Of a stretch of DNA of 64,000 bases, positions 55,299 through 64,000 are shown piece after piece. Position numbers and translations under genes: made by a program. The DNA lies in contig JAHNZQ020000004.1 of assembly GCA_019155205.2 (NCBI GenBank), forward strand, positions 4,915,224-4,979,223, given 5' to 3'. Positions within the stretch are counted from its first letter, which is position 1; each line of letters starts with the position of its first letter. The stretch comes from Gracilaria vermiculophylla. Its lineage: Eukaryota > Rhodophyta > Florideophyceae > Gracilariales > Gracilariaceae. The notes under the pieces were generated by a model that was not told the origin of the DNA, searched no databases, and saw only the letters and a program-made list of their open reading frames with translations.

Positions 55299-58000
55299 AT
55301 GTGCTCAGTCATACGCAATCGCAAGGTTGCAAACCTTGAACACAATATGGAACAAGCTGATGATTCACAGTTTCAGCAGCAGCTGACAGTACTGCAAAAT
55401 ACAGTTGAGCAGCAAGCGAATCTCATTTAGACTATTCAGACTCAGCTCAATGGTGGGCAGAGTATATCTGGATGCCACGCTAATGTTAGCGCAAATGCTA
55501 TAAAGGCTCCGCCGGCTCCGATTTTTAAAGAAAGTACCGCAGACCGCCAGTCCGAACGAGTGAAAAGCGTTTTCCACTCAATTGAGAAGTATGGAACGTT
55601 GTACGACTACTCGGAACCTTAAAGGATAGCTTTGGCCGAATTTTATCTGCAATATCGTGCCGCGCCGTAGATGCTTCGCTTGGAATGCGAAACTCAGAAT
55701 CTTAAGACCCTAGAAGAGCTGAAGCGCGAGATTATTCAAGAATTTGAACAGACAAACGGGAAAGCAGCGGCTTTTGTACAATTTATGGACATCAAGTTGA
55801 AAGAATTCCACGACCTCAACGAGCATGTAACAACTTTTGAAGACTTAATTTCGTTGTAAGACGCCAGTTTCGTCGGACATCCTGTTTGAGTGGTGGTTGA
55901 TTCGTATGCTCTTCATAACTTTGTGGCAATGAAGACAGCCAAACAGTTTTGTCTTAATGTCGAGGACATTGAAGGTGTTGATGTTGAACTCGGAGATTAG
56001 ACATTGAAACCGATTGCTGGTAAGACAACAGTGGTTTAAAACATAAAAGGATTTTTATCTACCGAAAAGGCTTTTCTTATCGACATGGAAATTACAGAGA
56101 GTATACCAATCATCATTCTTGGGCGGTCATGTTTGAAACAGCGGAATCCGTAAATCAATTGGTATTATAACAAGCTACTATTGACGCGATCAGATGGCTC
56201 CAGAATTAGGGTCGTTCCAAGGGCAATCAAAAACTACGGCAACACGAACACGTTGAAGCGAATGTCATTTTAAAAACTAACACGGGTACTAAAGAAGGGT
56301 AAATTTGAGTCGTACATGGCACGAATATCTGAAAAATGTGCCATCCCACGAATTAGTAAAAATGTGCCATCCCACTTGGAAAACCTGGATACCGGGGAGG
56401 AACTCAGAGATATTCTTACCGAGTAAAATGTCATTTTTCGTGACGACTCGCCAGAGTAGCTACCTCGAACGCGCGGGATAGAGTTAGAAATCAATCTCAA
56501 GCCCAATGAGCCTCTTCCAGTAAGACCAGCAATCCGATTGTCCCCAAAGGACCTGAGAGAACTTAAGGTACAACTACAAAAGTACATTGATAAAGGTTGA
56601 TCCGACCATCTTCCTCATCATTTGGGGCGCCAGTATTATTTTTGAAAAAGAAGAACGGCCATTTACGCATGGTATGCGACTACAGGGCTTCACAGAAGAT
56701 CACGATACCCGGTTCGAGCCCAATCCCGCTGATGAACCAGAAAATTGATCAGGTAGCTGGCTCATATTCTTTTTCACAGCTCGACCTGATTTGGGTACAT
56801 CACCAGATGCGGTTGAAAAAGGAAGACTGCCTCAAGACTGCGATAAGAACACGGTTTGGTTCTTTCGAGTGGCGAGGCTTATGCTTCGGGTTTACGAACG
56901 CCCCAGCAACATTCTCGCGTCTACTAGCCATTTTGTTCCATGACCTTTTAGGGGAATGTATGGTACTATACCTTGATGACATATTGATCTACGGCCAATC
57001 TATGGAACACCACCGACAACATCTGGAGCGTGCATTCGAGATACTACGCAAGCACAAGCTGAAACGTCGACCAGGCAAGTGTGCTTTTGTTCTTGAGAGA
57101 GTCCCGTTCTAGGGTTTCAACGTCAGTTGTGAAGGCAATAGAATGCCACAGAGATTGGTAGAAGCCGGTCAGGATCGCTCAAAACCACATACTGTCAAAA
57201 AAGTGTAAAGGATCATAGGCCTACCTAACCTCCATAGACGATTCATGAAGAATTACTCAGGCATTGTCTTTCCGTTGAATAATTTGGTTCGACGAAAAAA
57301 GATTACCGATGGGCTAAGAGTGAGCAGAGTGCATTCGACGAAGCGGAGCAGAAGCTTGCGAATGCACCACTTCTCAAACACCCGTCACCAACAGAACCCT
57401 TTGTTTGAACTACAGATGCGTTTAAGTTTGCCGTCAGAGCAACTTTGGAGTAAACTGGTCATGCAGTCGCATATTTATCGCATAGATGGACGGATACGGA
57501 GCTAGGATGGGATACAGGAGACCAGGAACTCTTGGTTGTAATGATTGCAATATGGACCTGCGCAGTATACCTTCGTGACAGACCTTCTGTCCTCCGCACA
57601 GATCATGAACCGATCACGTATCTAGAGTCAAAAATGAAGCTGAATGGAAGACAGATGCGTTGGATTGATGAACTGCAGAGCTAGAGTTTCACAGTTGAAT
57701 ACCTATCGTGTTCAATGAATGGCGCTGCTGACGCCTTAAGCAGAATCTTGGAATGTGCGGCTCTGTTGAACTCATTACATCTAAAGGACCCAACTCCAGT
57801 GCAAAGAATTCAAAAATCTTACGCTCATGACAGATGGTCAAAGAAGCTTAGAGCATGGTTCTTGAATAAAGGAACGCAACACTCTAAGATATTCCAGATG
57901 TATGCAACTAATATTTGGAAAGGTGTGCCCAGAGATCTTTTGATTTATGTGCGTTCTTGTCTTTCGTGTCAGCATAACAAGGAAGAACGAGCTAAATAAA
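55299..58000 (+). pseudogene. Ty3/gypsy retrotransposon relic (Gag-PR-RT-RNase H-part of integrase)
   Basis: Order of recognisable parts: Gag (from ATG 55299; KSVFHSIEKYG, EELKREIIQEFEQTNG); retroviral-type protease relic (VVVDSYALHNFV near 55890, where the DSGA active site reads DSYA; IPIIILGRSCL near 56105); RT entry (RGIELEINLKPNEPLPVRPA near 56470); RT core 56597-57112 (FGAPVLFLKKKNGHLRMVCDY, YLDDILIYG); connection (HRRFMKNYSGIVFPLNN); RNase H (ELLVVMIAIWTCAVYL, TDHEPITYL); and the integrase zinc finger (CLSCQH near 57965). Integrase core and both LTRs are missing. Gag and protease share one frame with seven stops; the RT is in another frame, consistent with loss of one base near 56600 before IRPSSSSFGAP. 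RT before integrase defines Ty3/gypsy. Confidence 0.85.
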
Positions 58001-59380
58001 AGGCATACTGCAGTCATATAAGATTCCTGAGCAATGTTGGAAAGTGTTAAAAATGGATTTCTTTACCGAATTTCCGTGGGTGAAAGAAATTCTACGTTTA
58101 TGGTTGATTGAGCCTCACAACTCTGTTTTTGACCAGTACATGAAAGCAAACATTAGTCAAAACGTTTTGTCGACTATGAACATTTTTTTAGATTCTGTAG
58201 TTTCTCAACTGCCGTAACTGAAAATTTCTGAGATATTTTCGGAGCTTTTCATTTTTAAAGATGATTATACTTTATGGGTTGCTCTCGAAATCTTATTGTA
58301 CGTTTAAAATCTTTCTAGTGATTCACACACTATTTTTTATAAAATGACTTAAAATGTCTGCAGCAAAAAGGAGGTCAGATCATGTTCCAGGAACTAAATG
58401 CATAAACGATTCATCAAAATCTTGACGGGGAATTTTTTAAAGTGTGTAAATTTTTGAGGACTTCTCAAAAATAGATTTGGTTCCAGTGGTGTCCTTATGT
58501 TAGAAAACTGGGTCAATGGTTGAGAACGTGAACGATGGTGACCAGCCGAGGAGAAGTCGGCGGGGCGACCAGGGTTTATATAGAGAATCAGACCTTCGAA
58601 AACGAGGCCACAGTAAATGATTTCTACGGTACCCCTATAGATGCTTTAGCTATGAAACATCTTATTGCCAGCTATGCAAAGTCGAAACGAATGTCCTTCA
58701 TAGGACAGTTGTCCTTTGCAAGATGCTTCTAGAACATTCCGTCGTGGACACAATTCGGATGCTTACATTGACAGCAAGAGTGCCAATATGTTCCTGTAAG
58801 GCTTATGACTTCAAACATAGCATGATGACACGGATTGTCCAACGTGGTTGTAAAGCCTGTCCAGGGAAACAACACATCGAATCAAACTGCAATTTCACGA
58901 GGAATGCATCTAGGCTATGTAAACCATATAATATCAAGTCTATTACTCATGATTCATATAATAAAAGCATAAAACAGTGTAAATCCTACCACACTTTACA
59001 TCCTTTTCAAATTCCTATAAAAAAAGGATTAGAACAAAAAAGGCCTGTCTTTCTCGAATTGAGTTCAGCAGATCTCTTGGGGGATCAAAGTCACAGTTAA
59101 GAATTCATATTTCAATTTAGTTTTAGCGGAGTCTAAAAGTAGAGCACGAATGATATCAGGGATGGAGAAAGCAGCCCTGAAATTGCTCAAGGTACCGGAT
59201 GACCAAGAGGCTTTCGAGAAGCGAGTGCTACGAATTGATAAGGCTTCTAAAGAGAAGTGAGATCCATAGGGTGGCTGGCCAAGCTGCACATTGATTGCAG
59301 AAACCACAGAGTTCAATAATGTAGCCAGAAAGTACTTTACTTCACTCAGTAGGAAGGAAAGAGCTCCCACACTTTCCTTA
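58001..59380. other. No recognised gene
   Basis: The first 500 nt are AT-rich. Frames at 58535-58732 and 58723-59100 and a Lys/Glu-rich reading near 59100-59260 (MEKAALKLLKVPDDQEAFEKRV) are not assignable. It may hold the remainder of the gypsy element. Confidence 0.4.
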
Positions 59381-61280
59381 GAGCATTTTCATTGGCAGCA
59401 ATAAAAAGGCAACAATTGGGCAATACATAAGCGCATGGCTTTCGTTCAGTTGCCCGAATGGTTTTTACATACTTTCTTACGTGCCCGTAACCCTCCCGTC
59501 TCCACTTGGAGGCAAATATGAGCTTTTTAACGTTTTGATCCTACTCCAGATATCATTCGTTTTGGTCTGTCAAAAGCATAGAAAAGCTCGAAGTAAAGTC
59601 ATGTAAGAAATGCGCAGCAGCTATGATTTCGATGATGAATAAGCAATGGCTGGAGGGCTTTTAACTGGTAAAAGCACAAGATATAGACCGAAACATGATG
59701 TGGTGGTCATCCACAGCTCTACGAGAATAATCTTCTGACGAGCTCGGTGTAATATATGGGCCATTATTTGGTGTCCATTCCTTGATGTACTCAATATGTT
59801 CCACACTATATTCCAAACGCTTAGCAATAAGAACCGCTACGTTTTACTAAGGCACGACTAGAAAGGAATATAGAGAGAACAGCACACATAGAAAATAACT
59901 GCCGCTCTATTCCTCTTAGCCTACGATCGTGCCGCAAATATCGTTGATTAATATGTACATATGGGAGGGTCAATAGCAGCAGAGCCCTTAAAACACGTCT
60001 ACATTCTCATAATTACGGGTTGCACAGAAAATTATTTTAAAGTACCTATCGCAACAGGTTTCTCGTGCATACTAAGAAAATGCCGTTCTCAATGGTTTAT
60101 TGGTTCTCGAAGCAGCATTAACGTATCAAAACAGCTCTAATAGATCTATCCAGTGGCATGGATTCTATGGGAGAACTGAGAGTGAAAACGATATTAACGT
60201 ACTCGAAACATCACCGCTCTGAAAACATCTACCGGATGAATACTTTCCTTCTTCAAAATTTTCCTACTTTTTGCACGGAAAGAGTAAAACAGTATCGGAC
60301 TTTCGGTCCAATATATTGTATTCAAATTAGCCTATAGTTGTTCACATATTTTACGAACCAGTCACGAAAATCGAAAAAAGTGCCGAGATGGCAGCAGAAA
60401 AGGAGAAGAAATGCTGAACGAATATTATGGACTCCCCGAGGGCAATGGCACATGCTTTTTCGTCCTGTGAGATTCTGAACAGTGAGGTCTGTGATGAATA
60501 TTACGTGCTAGTGCAAAATACTGCATATCATGATGGTGGGAGAAGGGCTAACGGATAAAATAACATCGTGGTTCGGCTCACGAGAAATCAAACAACAAGA
60601 ATAATTTCTAGTTGGACATCAGGAGCTGGCACATGAAACGTTTTATATGATGGAAGGTTTAAATGCAGCACTTTGTCAAAGAGAAAACATTCTACGAGAC
60701 AAGTTCAAGCAAAGACTTTTGAAGCATGATGTCGTCTAGGATGTATTTCGAATGCTCTTAAAATCGTGAATGCATCGGTCTCGACGAAAAGTATAACTGT
60801 TTTATTGCAAGCACATCTTTCTCGTTGTGTTCAGAGACTTTGGGTACAGTTTTGCACTAGACGTATCGACCAGTACAATATCATTTTGACCAGATAATGT
60901 ATTCTTTACAGTTGCTGATAATCATTGGAAGGTAGCTGTCACATTTAGAGAGGGCTAGCGGCAGATGGCTGCAGAAAACAACATGGTGGGCCATTTCGAT
61001 TTTGTAGGCATTTGCCATGCCACAAGTTGCGATCTTTAGTGTGACATCGTGTTTGACTTTGATGAAATTGATATTTATCATGTGTCCGAGCGTGCCGACG
61101 TCTCTGGTAAGGAGTAAAGTATTCCTATAGGGAGCTCTGTTCTGATTTACACATCAAATAACACGCCTTTGGTTCGAAAATATAATTTAGGTAAAACTTT
61201 TGCTCCTTTTTCTTCTCGTTGGAGATCAAGTGCGAAGCAAAGTAATTTATTATTGTATCGCTCCGTGCCAGTGGAGATTG
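59381..61280 (+). mobile_element. Old PIF/Harbinger copy (same family as 1-2747), heavily decayed
   Basis: DNA-level match to the window-start element in the same orientation. GGTCATCCACAGCTCTACGAG (59715) corresponds to 174-194, the stretch 59850-60770 to 300-1350, and GTTGGAGATCAAGTGCGAAGCAAAG (near 61215-61240) with GCTCCGTGCCAGTGGAGAT (61259-61277) to its 3' end. A possible left terminus TTA|GAGCATTTTCATTGGC is at 59378. Transposase fragments such as NDINVLETSPL (60192) and MMVGEGL (60531) are readable, but stops and frameshifts abound. The accessory Myb gene is missing or unrecognisable: only 500 nt lie between transposase end and terminus, against 1430 in the better copy. Confidence 0.8.
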
Positions 61281-63055
61281 GGAAAGTATGGTGATGAGCT
61301 GAAATCTTCTCACTGTCCATCCACATTGCTTCAGTACGGCCGTAGGTACATCGCGTGCAATGCTTACTGCAGAGTTTTAACATAAATAAAAGTTCACCCC
61401 TGCTATATAGACTACTCATTACTAATTCGTTTTTGAACTCATGGGCCATGGCATGTCTCAGACAACTGAAGTGCTCCCCTTACCGTACTACAGCTGTTCG
61501 TGGGCCTGGGGCTCAGGGTTAGAGATCGAACCTCGTTATCTTTCGCTGATGGAGATGACCGAGCTCACGCTCTCAAGTAGTGTGAGTTTCACTCGTGTGT
61601 ACCAAAGTTAGCATAAAATAATAGATTTATCTAAATACACAACTCAATAAATACAAGATAATTGCTTTAAGTAATTTGCCAGTCGTTCACACGTGTACCA
61701 TTTCCTGGTAGTCAGATTTTCAAATTACCAGTGGTGATTGGTCTATGAATGAGCTGGGACAACGTAACCTTCTCTCATTATCAGCCTCTTCAGCGCTTAA
61801 CACGCAGAGAGTATACTGCACAAATCATTGGTTTTTCATCGCTCAGGGCATGTTCCTACAGTAAGCGGTCTTAAAATTATTTTACTCTGTATATAACGCC
61901 TTCAAATATGTTATAGTACTCTACCATTTGCATTCTGAAATATTTTTTATACAAACTTTAAGTGTGTGCCTTCGCTGAGTTAGAATAGGTCAAAGACTAC
62001 GAAATGGCCAAAAAGACTGTATTCCATCGCCCGCCGTGGAGAATTTTCTCAGCATTTTGCCAATTCAACAGATTCCGGTTCGTCTTTAACGCCGCAGGCG
62101 CTATTCACGTCCTTGTCCACGGTGGGTCCCAGAGTATTCGACTCGGCGCATGTCGCGCGACGTTGCACGCGCGCGGCAGCCGCGCATGGCCCGATGGCTA
62201 CAGTACCGCTCGCACCTGCCTTGCACGGTTCACTTCGAATTATCGCTATTTTATTTATTTCGTTTTTTCGGCCATTCCGGCCCTAGAGCTACAGTACTTT
62301 GCGCGACGGCACTTCGGCCGTCCTGCCCAGTAAACCGCACCAAGCGGGATCTTCGGACTGAACTTGCCGAAGACGCGGGTAAACCTCTCCACCTCGGAGA
62401 AGGACGCCGTAGAATACGGGAGTCAACCCCTCGTGGCGCCGAGAACCATAGTCTAGACTACTGCATTCTTCCTGCATGTTCGCCATGGTAGGAGGTTATC
62501 CCCACCGGACCTCCGTTTTACCTCTTTCGGAATACGTCTGCCACCCGCCCAACGTGGCTAGCCTGAAACCCGCGCGACGCAACATATTACCCAGCCGCGG
62601 CGATATAGCCCGATATATTACAGGAAATTCTAACCGAAAACTACGGAAATTGCCTAAAACACAGGACATGCTGGATCCTTAGCCCGAGAGTTATACCCGG
62701 CTAGTGTGCCTAGCCCAAGGAAGGCTCTGCTCCAGAACCACCTCGCAAGAGGAAGGTTCGAAAATCCTTCGTGGTAATTTCCTCCCTGGGCTATTGCACT
62801 ACCAAAACTTTTCCAAATAGAAGTGGTGAACGTGTTTGTGATCATTGTGGATGCTGGAAGCGTTTCCAGCAACAAACCCTTAAAGGTGTTTGATGTTCTT
62901 TAAACTCATAAAAGAATGAAACAGAAATAGAATTCAGAATTCTCCTTTGCGCGTAGTCCCGTTATCGTTTGTTTCTTAACAGATGAAACGGAATGATTTC
63001 ATGATTTGTTTCTCGTTCGTTTAAAATTTAAATCTGCAACTGGGTTCTATCGAGT
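61281..63055. other. No recognised gene; GC-richer block at 62.0-62.7 kb
   Basis: 61281-61980 shows nothing. 62000-62700 is distinctly GC-richer, with overlapping open frames on both strands (longest 113 codons). It includes a local GGAGG...CCTCC inverted repeat near 62491-62514. It may be a promoter or LTR-like unit; I could not classify it. Confidence 0.4.
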
Positions 63056-63600
63056 TACAGTAGATCCTCATGTGATATAATGATGTGGCGCTTCGACGGG
63101 ATATTTCTTAGAAGGGCTTGTACTTTATTAACTGTACCATGTGGTGCATAATTCGGCCCACGTGCGCTACAGTATCCCTGAAGAACGGTAGAATTAAGAT
63201 TTATTTTATTTAGTTTGTGCAGGAGATTACTACAGTAGTGAGACCAGCCGAGGCGGGCTCCCGGCGTGGTACTTAATCTGCTGGTCGACATGCACCTCTA
63301 GGGAAGTAAACCAAGCACCCTCGAGTCTACGTCTATTTTTCCGGTTGGAGACTCTCGTCGAACATCCTTAAATTTCTGAGCCGCCGATCCACAGGTCACT
63401 TCGTAGCCGTACCAGTAGGAGCATTTTCCGCCCTGTGAACCTACCTCTCCACTTGGTGTTTGCAGACCTCCTTTTAGAATTCTCCCGATTCGTGACAGCG
63501 GGTATCGGAGACCACCTTTATCAGCTCACGCCTTTGGAGTCAAGAAAGACTCCTAACGGACGTTGTGCGCTACTACCTCGAAATAAGACCTGACAGTATA
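63056..63600 (+). repeat. R1 interspersed repeat, copy C (full length)
   Basis: Begins TACAGTAGATCCT and ends GACAGTATA. It matches copy A throughout and is collinear with copies B and D over their extents. It keeps the uninterrupted CACCTCTAGGGAAGTAAACC site at which the Harbinger element inserted in copy D. Confidence 0.82.
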
Positions 63601-63667
63601 ACAGCTATGAATTGAAATCTAACAATATTATTTCAATGACGATTATGGACTCCACGATGACCTCTTA

Positions 63668-63887
63668 GGGCATCCAATACAAATTTTACATATTCTCTAT
63701 CTTTTGGATTGAAAACATTCCATATGGAAACGCTTTTTTCCTAACAAATTGTATTTATTTTTAACATCGCTTTTTTCATAGGCTATTTATATTTACTTTA
63801 TCAATGTTCCACTGGTGGGGTGATTGAGTTAAAAAACGTGGATATATGACGATTTTTGTATTTGGTTCCGCACCGATGGAGAGGCTC
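63668..63887. mobile_element. Possible small Harbinger-type MITE
   Basis: The left end is TTA|GGGCATCCAAT and the right end GATGGAGAGGCTC|TTA, i.e. inverted GAGCCTCTCCATC. TTA flanks both sides (63665-63667, 63888-63890). The terminal match is short and imperfect, so this is tentative; the right end resembles the terminus at 2747. Confidence 0.4.
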
Positions 63888-64000
63888 TTATCAGAAAAGC
63901 ACCCCTGAAATGACAAATCGCCAAACGCAAAGGCAAAAATGTCGATCAAAGCATGTTTCATTGTAATTTCTACACGCGTGCAAACGTGGATTTGCTCGAA

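Noticed and set aside
62690..62790. Possible tRNA gene (GGTTCGAAAATCC resembles a B box)
   Set aside because: No A box or acceptor stem pairs at the right spacing.

Overview
The window is nuclear DNA from a photosynthetic eukaryote, most likely a red alga. That is inferred from five things: a plastid-targeted phycobiliprotein-like protein, a plant-type peptide deformylase, a plastid-type class II DAHP synthase, very few and very short introns, and Ty1/copia elements of an algal look. I cannot name the species. There is one 100-N assembly gap (16148-16247).

Two islands of host genes sit in a sea of mobile-element remains. Island 1 (about 5.48-12.82 kb) holds a phycobilisome-like protein (+), a peptide deformylase (-) converging on it, and a 1727-residue intronless Dicer (+) divergent from the deformylase. 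Island 2 (about 43.7-50.2 kb) has three genes in a row on the minus strand: class II DAHP synthase (two introns of 75 and 87 nt), a TWINKLE-type primase-helicase, and a SHAQKY-class MYB-related factor. It lies in an extremely GC-rich stretch, and a decayed partial copy of the TWINKLE gene follows at 51.7-52.8 kb.

The rest is transposon sediment. A two-gene PIF/Harbinger element (1-2747) has one TGA in each gene and is inserted in a copy of a 0.55-kb interspersed repeat (R1, four copies in the window). A second, older Harbinger copy lies at 59.4-61.3 kb. Non-autonomous Harbinger-type elements lie at 16.0-16.5 kb and possibly 63.7-63.9 kb. Tc1/mariner relics lie at 14.6-15.7 and 35.1-35.7 kb. 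Two complete LTR copia elements lie at 22.1-26.6 and 36.5-41.8 kb, and a Ty3/gypsy relic at 55.3-58.0 kb. AT-rich stretches between these hold nothing I recognise.

The observations most worth a second look are these. (1) A nuclear, plastid-targeted phycobiliprotein-like protein lacks the chromophore cysteine. (2) The Dicer helicase domain has lost its ATPase motifs while both RNase III centres are intact. (3) Both copia elements have a primer-binding site matching the anticodon arm of initiator tRNA-Met, and each has a single unbroken frame over more than 4 kb interrupted only by TAA/TAG codons. (4) A partial duplicate of the organelle replicative helicase gene lies near its parent.
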